Shown here: positions 16,481 through 25,382 of the stretch, piece after piece | Layout: every line of letters starts with the position of its first letter | How positions within the stretch are numbered: the first letter of the stretch is position 1 | DNA from: Acidimicrobiales bacterium | GTDB taxonomy: Bacteria; Actinomycetota; Acidimicrobiia; Acidimicrobiales; JAKAVM01 | NCBI GenBank assembly: GCA_027451785.1 | Contig: DAIDIS010000053.1 | Span: forward strand, 1-29,403 | Direction: 5' to 3' | DNA: 29,403 bases | Notes under the pieces: generated by a model | What the model saw: only the letters and a program-made list of their open reading frames with translations | Told to the model about the DNA's origin: nothing | The model's database searches: none | Program-made: the position numbers and the translations under genes

Positions 16481-16559
16481 CTCAGCTATGAGTTTCTGTT
16501 AATCGCTCGTTCATCGTTCGGAGACAAAGGCGCAATCAGGGCATCTTAGGTTTATTCCT

Positions 16560-17270
16560 ATGAGTACAGGAACGAGTGCAGACCTGTATACAGCCGGCTC
16601 TGCTGCCTATCTGGAGCTTAAGGCACGTATCTTGATGGGAGACGTGCCTCTCGGCGTTCGCCTGGGAGAGGAGAGGATCGCGGCACGGTTGGGCGTTTCT
16701 CGAACGCCGGTCCGCGAGGCGCTATTGAGGCTGCACGCAGAGCGTTTTCTGGAGCGCCATGCCGAAGGTGGCTTCAGGGTCACAGCTCCAAGTGCAATGG
16801 CGGTAAAACAGCTCTACGAGGTTCGCAGGGCTTTGGAACGATTTGCGGTCTCTAAGGCCACCCGAGGCGAGGGTGAGCACGATAAGCCGGCGCTCGAAGC
16901 TCTTCATGAGGATTGGGAGATCCTCGCTGGTGAGGCACCAAACCCTGATCCCGAGTTCGTGCTGCTGGACGAGGAGTTTCACTCCCGTCTGGCGGCTGCA
17001 TCGGGCAACTCGATTCTTGCAGAGGAGCTACAGAGGGTTAACGAGCGCATAAGGCCTGTGCGCAGCCACGACTTCCTTACGGCCGGCAGGATCGACGCAA
17101 CAATCAAGCAGCACTTAGGCATAGTCCGATCGTTGTTGGACGGAGAGCCTCAAAGAGCCGAGGTCATGCTTGACGCCCACATTCTTCAATCCCAAGCCGT
17201 TGTTGAGGCAGCAGTATCAATGGCCCTGGAGAAAATGCTCGGCTACACGGAAAGGAGCACCGAATGGTAA
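16560..17270 (+). CDS. GntR-family regulator with FCD ligand domain
   Basis: This 236-residue regulator has an N-terminal winged helix at about 14-75: LELKARILMGDVPLGVRLGE, then EERIAARLGVSRTPVREALL and LERHAEGGFRVTAPS. An all-helical FCD domain follows at about 83-220 (YEVRRALERFAV, DEEFHSRLAAASGN, TIKQHLGIVRSLLDG). The D/H positions fit the metal-binding set of FCD domains that sense small acids. It is the first gene of the transporter-hydrolase operon. Its last codons hold the ribosome site of the ABC ATPase, so it is cotranscribed and probably autoregulated in response to the imported compound or a breakdown product. Confidence 0.9.
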   Translation: MSTGTSADLYTAGSAAYLELKARILMGDVPLGVRLGEERIAARLGVSRTPVREALLRLHAERFLERHAEGGFRVTAPSAMAVKQLYEVRRALERFAVSKATRGEGEHDKPALEALHEDWEILAGEAPNPDPEFVLLDEEFHSRLAAASGNSILAEELQRVNERIRPVRSHDFLTAGRIDATIKQHLGIVRSLLDGEPQRAEVMLDAHILQSQAVVEAAVSMALEKMLGYTERSTEW

Positions 17271-18904
17271 CCACAGAGCCAAGTTCAGGCATCGGCTCAG
17301 GCATCGACCGGACGGAGGGACGAGAAAGCATTACCGCCACCTCCACCGCAGCTGCTGGCCGGCTGGATCAGCCATTGCTGGAGGTTAGAGGGCTCACCAA
17401 AAGCTTCGGTGAATTGGTAGCGAACGACAAGGTGAATCTGACCGTGCGCGCCGGGGAGGTTCATGCACTCCTTGGTGAGAACGGTGCAGGGAAGTCGACC
17501 CTTGTGAAGATGCTCTATGGCGTTTACAAGCCGGACTCCGGCGAGATCCTCAGAGACGGCGAGCCGGTGTCGATCACTTCGCCGTCGAAGGCCAGGGATG
17601 TCGGTTTGGGGATGGTATTCCAAGATCTTCGTCTTGTACCGGCACTTACGGTTTGGGAGAACGTTTCGTTACACGTGAACCGGTCGGGGTGGAAACTTTC
17701 GCGTAACGAGATGTGCGATCGCATTTCCCATGCCTCCAAGCAGTACGGCCTGGTGGTCGACCCAAAGTCCAAGGTGAGCGACCTGTCGATCGGCGAATGG
17801 CAGAGAGTTGAGTTGGTCAAGGTGCTGCTGGCCGGGGCGAAGGTGCTGATCTTGGATGAGCCCACAAGTGTGCTTACTCCCCAAGAGGTCGATTCATTCT
17901 TCGACGTGGTGTCCCGGCTCCGCCTAGAGGGCTCAGGGGTCGTCATCATCACTCACAAGATGAGGGAGGTTCGCGAGATTGCGGACAAGGTGACGGTGTT
18001 GCGCGGAGGCAAGGCAGTCTTGACCGACGTTCCAGCCAGCTCGATCGATGACGGCGATCTGGTTGAGGCAATGGTCGGTGAGTCAGTGGAGCGAGCCTAT
18101 CGGGAGCCCATGAGCGGAAATGTCCAAAGTGCGACCGATGCCCTTGTGGCGGAGGGAATCTCATTGAAAGTCTCCGGCGGGTTGGGGCTTACCGACCTCC
18201 ACCTCAAAGTCCGGCCTGGAGAGATCCTAGGAATTGCGGGCGTTGCCGGCAACGGCCAGCGAGAGCTTTCGGATGTGCTCACCGGAGCGGCGTCTCCTTC
18301 GAAGGGGTCAATCGTCGTGAATGGTGAGCGGCTGGAGTCAAGGTCGCCAAGGGAATTCCGAAAACTCGGGGTTTCCAGTGTTGCAGCGGATCCGATCAGA
18401 GAATTCGTCGTGCCCGGCCTATCAGTTGGCGAGCATGCGGCGCTATGGGAAACGGCATCCAAGCGGCGATCTTTGGACTTCGATTTCAAAATGGCGATCA
18501 AGTCCCTAGAAGCTGCCGATGAGCGCATAGGGCTCAAGACCGCCAAGCACCATCGGAAGCTTCAAGACCTCTCCGGAGGCAATATCCAAAGAGTGGTTCT
18601 AACTTTGGCACTCTCTGGAGACTCATCGGTGCTGGTCGTTTCCTACCCGACGAGAGGCCTAGACATAAGGACGACCGAACTGACCCGCAGGTTGCTTCTA
18701 AGTGCAGGGAAGTCAGGTGTTGGGATCGTTTTGATTTCCGAGGACTTGGACGAGCTTTTTGCGATCTCGGATCGGATCGGCGTAATGACTCGGGGAAGGA
18801 TAGTCGAAGTCGTCGACACCGAAGTTGCCGATCGCGCCTATATAGGCCGCCTGATGATGGGAAGTCACGAAGGCGACTTGCAGGAAGGGGAGGCGGTCGC
18901 TTGA
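17264..18904 (+). CDS. BMP-type ABC importer, dual ATP-binding protein
   Basis: This 546-residue protein has two ABC domains in tandem after a roughly 38-residue Ser/Thr-rich extension. Domain 1 has Walker A LLGENGAGKSTLVKMLYG, signature LSIGEWQRVEL and Walker B LILDEPTSVLTPQE. Domain 2 has the degenerate P-loop GVAGNGQREL, signature LSGGNIQRVVL and VVSYPTRGLD. A weak second P-loop is normal for the sugar/nucleoside (RbsA, NupA, YufO) class; the residue usually Gln in QPTRGLD is Tyr here. ATG 17264 has AAAGGAG at 17251-17257 with 6-nt spacing, inside the GntR gene. The stop overlaps the permease start (TTGA at 18901). It energises uptake with the two permeases and the lipoprotein below. Confidence 0.93.
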   Translation: MVTTEPSSGIGSGIDRTEGRESITATSTAAAGRLDQPLLEVRGLTKSFGELVANDKVNLTVRAGEVHALLGENGAGKSTLVKMLYGVYKPDSGEILRDGEPVSITSPSKARDVGLGMVFQDLRLVPALTVWENVSLHVNRSGWKLSRNEMCDRISHASKQYGLVVDPKSKVSDLSIGEWQRVELVKVLLAGAKVLILDEPTSVLTPQEVDSFFDVVSRLRLEGSGVVIITHKMREVREIADKVTVLRGGKAVLTDVPASSIDDGDLVEAMVGESVERAYREPMSGNVQSATDALVAEGISLKVSGGLGLTDLHLKVRPGEILGIAGVAGNGQRELSDVLTGAASPSKGSIVVNGERLESRSPREFRKLGVSSVAADPIREFVVPGLSVGEHAALWETASKRRSLDFDFKMAIKSLEAADERIGLKTAKHHRKLQDLSGGNIQRVVLTLALSGDSSVLVVSYPTRGLDIRTTELTRRLLLSAGKSGVGIVLISEDLDELFAISDRIGVMTRGRIVEVVDTEVADRAYIGRLMMGSHEGDLQEGEAVA

Positions 18905-20034
18905 GCGACACCATTGCGCCTCCTATGCAGGAGCAGGAAACCGACGGTCAGAAGCCGAGCTGGAAGCGCCCTCAGTTGTTTGATCTGGTCTCCAAGAAGG
19001 CCGGATCGGACAGTTTCCTGAAACGTTTGGCCTGGGCGCTTGGTGCTTACGTAGGGGTGCTCGTTATCTTCGGGATCGTGGTCGAGATAAAGGGCGCCAA
19101 CGCCTTCAGCGTCTTGAGCACAATGATCCACGAAACCCTTCTTCGAAGCGACTCTTTGCAGCAGGCAGCGCTCAGGGCTGTACCTGTCACGCTCGCAGCT
19201 CTTGCTGTGGCGATCCCTGCGAGAGCCGGAATGGTGAACGTAGGCGGGGAAGGGCAACTCATTGTCGGTGCAGTTGCCGCCTCCGGGATAGGCGTTGCGC
19301 TGGGCGGATCGGCTCCCGGGCCGATCGGATGGGCGGTCATGTTGTTGGCGGGCGCTGCGGCCGGAGGACTTTGGGGCGGTATCTGCGGTTGGCTTCGAAC
19401 AGGGATGGGCGCAAATGAGGCGGTCACAACCCTGCTCATGAACTTCATAGCAAACGACCTCATGCTCTACCTCATTTACCAACCTTGGAAGGACCCTCAT
19501 TCCTCCGGACAGCCTGAGAGCCGACCGTTGCACTCCGCTCTGCAGCTGCCGGCGCTTTTTGGCAGTCAAATTAACTTGGGAGTGATACTGGCGGCCACGG
19601 TTGCTTTGGTGGTCTGGGTCGCAATGAAGTACTCGGGTTGGGGATTCGCTCTCAGGGTGGTGGGTGGAAATCCAGAAGCGGCCAGGAGGGCTGGACTCGG
19701 CGTGAATCGACTGATGCTCTCCTCAATGGTTGCGGGCGGGGCACTGGCGGGCATTGGAGGAATGCTGAATCTTGCGGGAGTTGAGCTCCAGCTGAGGCCG
19801 GATATTACAGCGACATTTGGTTACATTGCGTTCCTAGCCTCATGGCTGGGTCGACACGATCCTCTGAAAGTAGTGGGCGCATCCGTACTGTTTAGCGCAA
19901 TAGCGGTGAGCGGTGATGGCCTGCAGCTCAACTACGGGCTGGACGGCACTGTCACCGACATACTTCTCGGCCTGATAGTGGTCGCTCCCCTGTTCTTGTC
20001 AAAGCGAAGGCTCGTATCGGGAGGTACGCGATGA
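18901..20034 (+). CDS. BMP-type ABC importer permease 1
   Basis: This 377-residue branched-chain/ribose-type permease (BPD_transp_2 family) has a hydrophilic N-terminus of about 45 residues, then roughly eight to ten hydrophobic segments. Family landmarks are IPARAGMVNVGGEGQLIVGA near 100-120, GMGANEAVTTLLMNFIAND and GGNPEAARRAGLGVNRLMLS. GALAGIGGMLNLAG lies near 280. The pattern VNVGGEGQ is typical of the nucleoside/BMP branch. TTG 18901 overlaps the ATPase stop by 4 bp and follows AGGGGAGG. Its own stop overlaps the next permease (ATGA at 20031). The paired permeases should form a heterodimeric channel. Confidence 0.92.
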   Translation: MSDTIAPPMQEQETDGQKPSWKRPQLFDLVSKKAGSDSFLKRLAWALGAYVGVLVIFGIVVEIKGANAFSVLSTMIHETLLRSDSLQQAALRAVPVTLAALAVAIPARAGMVNVGGEGQLIVGAVAASGIGVALGGSAPGPIGWAVMLLAGAAAGGLWGGICGWLRTGMGANEAVTTLLMNFIANDLMLYLIYQPWKDPHSSGQPESRPLHSALQLPALFGSQINLGVILAATVALVVWVAMKYSGWGFALRVVGGNPEAARRAGLGVNRLMLSSMVAGGALAGIGGMLNLAGVELQLRPDITATFGYIAFLASWLGRHDPLKVVGASVLFSAIAVSGDGLQLNYGLDGTVTDILLGLIVVAPLFLSKRRLVSGGTR

Positions 20035-20942
20035 ACGGTATCGAACAGGCGCTCATCGGAGGAGTCGACGGTGGGACTGCGATACTTCTCCCGGGACTTG
20101 GGGAGCTGGTCAGCCAGCGATCGGGAGTCGTCAATCTCGGAACCGAGGGCTGCATGTTGGCCGGAGCGCTTGCTTCTTATGCCGCCGCCGTCGATTTCCA
20201 TTCAGCTTGGGTCGGAGTTGTCATCGGGATGCTCGCCGGGAGCTTGTGCGGCGGACTGCATGCATGGCTTGTGGTCAAGCGCAAAGCGGACCAACTCGCT
20301 TCGGGGCTGGTGATTTGGTTTTTGGCCCTGGGAGTTACGTCTGTATTCGGCTCCAGCTTCATCAACAAGTCGGTTCCCCCGATAGCCATCTGGAAGATCC
20401 CGTTGCTGGGGAGCATTCCGTGGGTCGGAAGGATCTTGTTCGATCATGACGGGCTTGTGTATCTCTCGTTCGTGCTTGTCGCAGCCGTGTGGTTCCTTTT
20501 GTATCGCACAAGGATGGGGCTGACGCTTAGGGCTACGGGGGAGCGTCCAGAGGTTGTAGCAGCAACAGGAGGCCACCCGGACAGGGTCAAGTTCCTTGCG
20601 GTAATGCTGGGAGCGGGGCTCGCAGGCATTGGAGGAGCGCAGCTCTCCGTCGGCTATGTCGACAACTGGTTCAATGACATGACCAACGGCTACGGATTTG
20701 TTGCGGTTGCAGTTGTTCTGTTCGCAGCTTGGAGGCCGGTCACAGTTTTCCTTGGATCGATGATGTTCGGTGTCGCCTTGGCAGCAGCATCGGTAATACA
20801 AGCCCACGGCATCGCTGTGAACCAGTACCTGCTCGACTCCCTGCCTTACGTCATCACCCTGATAGCGCTGGTTGCATTTTCCCGCCGAGGGAGCTCCCAG
20901 GCCCCGGAGGGTCTTTCCAAGGCGCTTACCAGCTCTGGATAA
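20031..20942 (+). CDS. BMP-type ABC importer permease 2
   Basis: This 303-residue second permease of the same family has GIEQALIGGVDGGTAILLPG, SQRSGVVNLGTEGCMLAGAL and LRATGERPEVVAATGGHPDR. It also has AGLAGIGGAQLSVGYVDNW and about eight hydrophobic segments. It is shorter at the N-terminus than permease 1, as usual for the NupC/YufQ-type partner. The ATGA overlap with permease 1 shows coupled translation. The next gene, the lipoprotein, starts 106 bp later with its own strong ribosome site, and that gap contains no other gene. Confidence 0.92.
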   Translation: MNGIEQALIGGVDGGTAILLPGLGELVSQRSGVVNLGTEGCMLAGALASYAAAVDFHSAWVGVVIGMLAGSLCGGLHAWLVVKRKADQLASGLVIWFLALGVTSVFGSSFINKSVPPIAIWKIPLLGSIPWVGRILFDHDGLVYLSFVLVAAVWFLLYRTRMGLTLRATGERPEVVAATGGHPDRVKFLAVMLGAGLAGIGGAQLSVGYVDNWFNDMTNGYGFVAVAVVLFAAWRPVTVFLGSMMFGVALAAASVIQAHGIAVNQYLLDSLPYVITLIALVAFSRRGSSQAPEGLSKALTSSG

Positions 20943-21048
20943 CTCGGCGATCGGTGGTTCGCTCTGGTTCGGCCGGAAGCGTCTGGCATCGGCATATCCG
21001 TATTCAAGATTTTCGTTCACTGACAACAAACAAGGAGAAACCATACAA

Positions 21049-22191
21049 ATGCGCTTCAAATCGGGCTACCGGCGACTACTCGCCATAGCTACTGTCGTTG
21101 CCGGGCTTGGACTTGCCGGCTGCTCATCGAGTCCAGCAAGCTCCAGCAGCTCTTCCGGCGGAACGACCACAGTAGGCTTCATCATGGTCGGCAACCGAGA
21201 CGACTATGGCTACAACCAGGCTGTCTATTCAGCAAGCCAAACTGTCCAAAAGGACCTCTCAAAAGTAAAGGTCATCACCGCCGACAACATTCCCGAGAAC
21301 GACACTGTTACCCGAACAATGCAATCGATGGTCGACTCAGGCGCCAAGATCATCTTCGCTACGAGTTACGGTTACTATCCCTACGCACTCAAGTTCGCGC
21401 AGGCCAATCCGAGTGTCTATGTCTTTCATCAGGGCGGGTACCTGAACGGAAAGTTCCCGCCAAACTTCGGGACATATTGGGGTGAGGCTTTTGAGCCCGT
21501 GTCCTTGGGGGGTATGGCTGCGGGTGCAGTAACGAAGACCCACAAGCTTGGATTCGTGTACGCCTTCCCGATATCCCAGACGATCGGGAACATCGATGCA
21601 TTCGAGTTGGGCGCACAGATGACCGATCCGAGTGCTCAGACCTACATTGTGAACACCTCCAATTGGTGTGACCCCCTCAAGCAAAAAGAAGCCGCCCAAG
21701 CTCTTCTCTCCCAAGGCGTAGACGTGCTGACTCAACACCAGGATTGCCAGGCCACGGTTATCGAGGCGGCAAAGGCGGCCAACGCATACGTTGTGGGCTA
21801 CCACTACGATGCCAAGTCGCTGGACCCAAGTGGTTGGCTGACCGGCTCGGCATGGAACTGGGCACCGGTCTACGAGAACATCATCAATGCCGTCACGGGT
21901 GGGCACTTTGCCGGGAGTCAGTACAACGCCAACTGGGTTGGCACCTTCGCCAACAACGACAATCCACTTACTCTGGCTTCGTTCGGGACCTCGGTGGACT
22001 CGGCCACTCAGCAGAAAATCCTCTCGGAGGAGGACTTGTTAAAGCAGCCTGACGAGTCCGTCTTCAAAGGCCCAATCTACGCTCAGGACGGCTCGGTCAT
22101 CTTCCCTGCAGGAACAACTCCGACTTACGCCCAAATCAACAACCTGACTCAGCTTGTAAAGGGAGTCGTCGGATCTTTGCCCAAGAGTTGA
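21049..22191 (+). CDS. BMP-family substrate-binding lipoprotein
   Basis: This 380-residue extracytoplasmic receptor of the importer has a lipoprotein signal: basic MRFKSGYRR, hydrophobic core and lipobox LAGC with Cys25. A Ser-rich tether (CSSSPASSSSSS) and a Bmp/Med-type periplasmic fold follow: TTVGFIMVGNRDDYGYNQA, then MVDSGAKIIFATSYGY, GMAAGAVTKTHKLGFVYAFP and VYENIINAVTGGHF. Known BMP receptors bind nucleosides and related compounds, but members also occur beside amidohydrolase clusters. The frame is open from 20872, but ATG 21049 gives the signal peptide and has AAGGAG at 21032-21037 (11-nt spacing). It is likely the most expressed gene of the operon. The substrate is inferred from the hydrolases downstream. 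Confidence 0.93.
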   Translation: MRFKSGYRRLLAIATVVAGLGLAGCSSSPASSSSSSGGTTTVGFIMVGNRDDYGYNQAVYSASQTVQKDLSKVKVITADNIPENDTVTRTMQSMVDSGAKIIFATSYGYYPYALKFAQANPSVYVFHQGGYLNGKFPPNFGTYWGEAFEPVSLGGMAAGAVTKTHKLGFVYAFPISQTIGNIDAFELGAQMTDPSAQTYIVNTSNWCDPLKQKEAAQALLSQGVDVLTQHQDCQATVIEAAKAANAYVVGYHYDAKSLDPSGWLTGSAWNWAPVYENIINAVTGGHFAGSQYNANWVGTFANNDNPLTLASFGTSVDSATQQKILSEEDLLKQPDESVFKGPIYAQDGSVIFPAGTTPTYAQINNLTQLVKGVVGSLPKS

Positions 22192-22230
22192 TCTTCGAAC
22201 AAGGAGAATCAAGAGTTCAACTGATCGACG

Positions 22231-23853
22231 GTGAAGACTTCAGCGAAGCATGAACCACGGACTATGACCGCTCGCTTCCTTCCTTCGACTACTCCTTATC
22301 CCTGGCCCTACGATCAGGCATTTACGCCCGGCGAATGTGCCTTCGTAGTTTGTGCCGACTGGGTGACTCCAGTCGGCACCAGGGTTGGTGTAGTTGGTGC
22401 TAATCCGGTCGCGAAGGCAATCGCCGATTGCCGCCGCGTAGGGGAAGCGTTGTTGTTGGCGGGCGGTCACGTCGCTACCGTCCAAGTGGGTGAAGCTGTC
22501 CAATTGGGCGAAGGTGACGACGTCAGATGGTCTACGCCAGTAAGTAGTGAGCCATCTTTCGGTGAGGTCGTAGCGGCCAAGCGCAAGCAAACAAAGCCTG
22601 GAAGTATCCAGAAGTTCATCACCGCTTGCTACGACCCCTTTATCGATTCTCCGATCGAGGCTTGGCTGCGCAGCAACCGTATCCGGTACATGATGATCGC
22701 TGGAATGGGTCTGGAGGGACCTGTTCACTCGATAATGCGGGCGGCTAATGACAGGGGGTATGAGTGCCTTTTGGTTGCGGACGCTTCCGTCGCGAACGTC
22801 GAGGCCGACAGATTGCCCGCCTTGAAGATGATCGAGATGTCGGGGGGGATTTTCGGCGCCGTTGGAAGCACCTCCGAAATTCAGGGGCTTCTGAGCTGTA
22901 GTGCTCCGGGGATCGAGGAGGCCCGAGACTCCTCTGTGGTCGACGGCCTGGCCTTTTCGTCCACTCGCAACAGCATTGTTCGTAGTCCGGGCTCTCTGAA
23001 ACCCGCCTTCCACGATTCGAGGAGAAAATTGGATCCCACTAATAGCAGTCCGATAGCGGTTTCGGTTTCAGCGGAGCCCTATGTTTGGCCCTACGACGGA
23101 GGGATGTCGCCATCCAGTACTGCCTTTATATCCATTGACTTTCAAACTGACTTCTGTGGGGAGGGAGGGTACGTAGATCGGATGGGGTACGACCTCTCCC
23201 TGACGCGCACCCCACTGGGTCCGACTGCCGAGGTTCTTTCTGCGATGCGGAGCTGGGGGGCGCTCGTTGTCCACACTCGGGAGGGACATCGTGCCGACCT
23301 TTCCGATTGTCCCCCCAACAAGCTGTGGCGTTCCAAGCGAATAGGAGCCGGAATAGGCGATCGCGGGCCCTGCGGCAGAATTCTGGTCAGGGGGGAGCCA
23401 GGCTGGGAGATAGTCGAGGAGGTAGCACCCAAAGAGGGAGAGATAATTATCGACAAGCCGGGAAAAGGGGCGTTCTATGCCACTGATCTCGACCTTGTGC
23501 TGCAGGTTCATGGCATCACGCACATCATTTTGGCTGGGATAACAACTGATGTATGCGTTCATACGACCATGCGGGAAGCAAACGACCGAGGATATGAATG
23601 CCTGTTGCTTTCGGATTGCACCGGAGCCACCGATGTTGGCAATTACGAGTCCGCGCTTCATATGGTGAAGATGCAAGGTGGTGTGTTCGGAGCGGTAGCG
23701 ACGTCAAGTGCCTTCTTGGCGGCGTTGAATAAGGGGATGAATGCCGGTGGATTGCCGCCGGAGGGCAACGGCGCGAAAGCTACCCGTCTCTTTGAAGAAT
23801 CTCCGGTAGTTCGTCTTCACAGCGTTCCATCTTCCGGAGATGGTTCGCTGTGA
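22231..23853 (+). CDS. Tandem isochorismatase-like hydrolase fusion; C-half biuret amidohydrolase-like, N-half inactive
   Basis: This 540-residue protein contains two copies of one hydrolase domain (about 22-225 and 290-505). Both open with PY-WPYD and both contain ANDRGYECLL (172-181 and 450-459). The C-half matches what I recall of Rhizobium biuret hydrolase BiuH: FQTDFCGEGGYVDRMGYDLS, RIGAGIGDRGPCGRILVRGE, DKPGKGAFYATDLD, GITTDVCVHTTMREANDRGY. Its triad is D303-K409-C442, with substrate-contact Gln482 40 residues after Cys. In the N-half D43 remains, a Lys (122 or 128) is possible, the Cys is Pro164 and the Gln is Ser204. Its Asp-Lys spacing is shortened by about 27 residues. Biuret hydrolase gives allophanate plus ammonia. 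GTG 22231 is uncertain: AAGGAG at 22201-22206 is too far away, and ATG 22264 is an alternative. The stop overlaps the amidase (GTGA). Confidence 0.85.
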   Translation: MKTSAKHEPRTMTARFLPSTTPYPWPYDQAFTPGECAFVVCADWVTPVGTRVGVVGANPVAKAIADCRRVGEALLLAGGHVATVQVGEAVQLGEGDDVRWSTPVSSEPSFGEVVAAKRKQTKPGSIQKFITACYDPFIDSPIEAWLRSNRIRYMMIAGMGLEGPVHSIMRAANDRGYECLLVADASVANVEADRLPALKMIEMSGGIFGAVGSTSEIQGLLSCSAPGIEEARDSSVVDGLAFSSTRNSIVRSPGSLKPAFHDSRRKLDPTNSSPIAVSVSAEPYVWPYDGGMSPSSTAFISIDFQTDFCGEGGYVDRMGYDLSLTRTPLGPTAEVLSAMRSWGALVVHTREGHRADLSDCPPNKLWRSKRIGAGIGDRGPCGRILVRGEPGWEIVEEVAPKEGEIIIDKPGKGAFYATDLDLVLQVHGITHIILAGITTDVCVHTTMREANDRGYECLLLSDCTGATDVGNYESALHMVKMQGGVFGAVATSSAFLAALNKGMNAGGLPPEGNGAKATRLFEESPVVRLHSVPSSGDGSL

Positions 23854-25382
23854 GTGAAATAGGGTCGGCAACGCAATACAGCGTCGCTTCCGACTCATTC
23901 CGTTTGGCGATAGATACCTTAAGAAGCCTTCCGGTGCCCTTCCCTTCAAGCCCGCCTCCATTGAAGTTGGGACGGCTTTGTGACGGAAATTCTCGTCCGG
24001 GATTCCTTGACGATGGAGGAGTCGAATTCAATGGCGGAGCCCCGCTGTCTGCCGGAGTGTTCGAGGCGTCCCGAAGAATCCGCACAGGAGAACTTGCTCC
24101 AGAGGAGTTGATGGAGCAATGCCTGGATGCGCAAACGCGTGCCGCCGAGTTGGGTGCGATTGCCTTTCTGGATGAGGAAAACTGCCGGAACCAAGCCGAG
24201 GCGATGGGTGAGCAAGCGCGACAAGGAAAGTTCAAAGGGCCGTTACATGGGATCCCAATTACGGTAAAGGACATCATTCACGTGTCGGGCATGCCAACCC
24301 GGGCTGGATCGAAGGCTTATGCGGAGTTCCCGGAAGAGGACTCCGGAGCGGTAGCGCTTTTGCGGGAGGCGGGAGCGATCGTAATGGCGAAGGTGGCTAC
24401 TCACGAGTTCGCTTTGGGCGTTACTACTCCTCAATGCAGCCATCCGTTGGACCCGAATCGCATATCAGGGGGATCCAGTGGCGGGTCCGCCATCGCCTCA
24501 GTCGTGGGTTTCGGAATGGCCTCAATCGGGACCGATACGCGGGCGTCCCTTAGGGTGCCTGCTTCCCTTTGTGGAGTTGTAGGGTTCAAGCCGACATTCG
24601 GTCTAGTTCCCGTCGACGGCATTGTGCCGCTTTCTTGGACCATCGACCATATAGGCCCTATCGCTCCGACAGTATCCGATGCCGCGTGCATTATGAACAT
24701 TCTGTTGGGGAGGGAAATAACCAAGCAGCCCGGTCCCTCCTCTGTAGTGGGGTTGACCGTTGGGGTCTCTCCAGGGATTCTTCACGAGTCCGACGACGAG
24801 GTGGGCTCAGCGGTCGAACGGGCGCTGTCCGTCCTCTCCTCAATCGGGTGCAGGATTGTTGAGGTCGATTGGATCGGGCCAAGTGACCTGGAAATCTCCA
24901 ACGCCCTCGGCCTTTTGATTTCCCGGTCGGAAGCTGCGGCGTTCCACCGGGCGCAGGGAACTGATTTGAGCCTTTGCATACCAGAGGTCCGAGATCAGCT
25001 CGAGGCAGGCCTGGGGGTCAGCGCAGTTGACTATCTGGAGTCCCAAAGACAGCGCTCGATTCTCGCCGGCAAGGTCATGCGAGTCTTCGATGAGTGCGAC
25101 TTATTCGTATCTGCATCTTCGCCCGTCGTAGCCCCTTTGAAATCCGACTACGAGCGCTACCTTCTGAAGTTATCGCGCAACACGATCATTTGGAGCTTGT
25201 TGGGCGTACCCGCACTTTCGATGCCTTGTGGTTACGGGAGTGAGACGGGATTGCCGGTTGGTCTGCAGGTAGTTGGGCCACCTTTGTCGGAAGAGCTGGT
25301 GGCGCGTTTGGGAATGACCTTAGAAGCCACCGACGCCTTCGGTGGATCGGTCGGCGAGGGGGCCCGTGAACAGGGCACATAG
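23850..25382 (+). CDS. Amidase-signature hydrolase (AtzE/AtzF/GatA-like)
   Basis: This 510-residue protein has an amidase-signature fold from about residue 60. The Ser-cisSer-Lys triad is visible as K140 (ITVKDI), S209 (ISGGSSGGSA) and S233 (GTDTRASLRVP). The nucleophile loop reads TDTRAS where most members have TDTGGS. GVVGFKPTFGLVPVDGIVPL and LSMPCG-GLPVGLQVVGPP complete the family pattern. The 60-residue N-terminal extension is unusual. In context the enzyme probably acts after the biuret hydrolase, as an allophanate hydrolase (AtzF-like) or carboxybiuret/dicarboxyurea-type amidase (AtzE-like). It lacks the extra C-terminal domain of full-length AtzF, so the exact reaction is open. GTG 23850 overlaps the upstream stop and has GGAGA at 23836-23840. 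Confidence 0.87.
   Translation: MSEIGSATQYSVASDSFRLAIDTLRSLPVPFPSSPPPLKLGRLCDGNSRPGFLDDGGVEFNGGAPLSAGVFEASRRIRTGELAPEELMEQCLDAQTRAAELGAIAFLDEENCRNQAEAMGEQARQGKFKGPLHGIPITVKDIIHVSGMPTRAGSKAYAEFPEEDSGAVALLREAGAIVMAKVATHEFALGVTTPQCSHPLDPNRISGGSSGGSAIASVVGFGMASIGTDTRASLRVPASLCGVVGFKPTFGLVPVDGIVPLSWTIDHIGPIAPTVSDAACIMNILLGREITKQPGPSSVVGLTVGVSPGILHESDDEVGSAVERALSVLSSIGCRIVEVDWIGPSDLEISNALGLLISRSEAAAFHRAQGTDLSLCIPEVRDQLEAGLGVSAVDYLESQRQRSILAGKVMRVFDECDLFVSASSPVVAPLKSDYERYLLKLSRNTIIWSLLGVPALSMPCGYGSETGLPVGLQVVGPPLSEELVARLGMTLEATDAFGGSVGEGAREQGT

Noticed and set aside
20872..21048. N-terminal extension of the BMP lipoprotein
   Set aside because: It would bury the signal peptide and overlap the permease; ATG 21049 has a clear ribosome site and lipoprotein signal.
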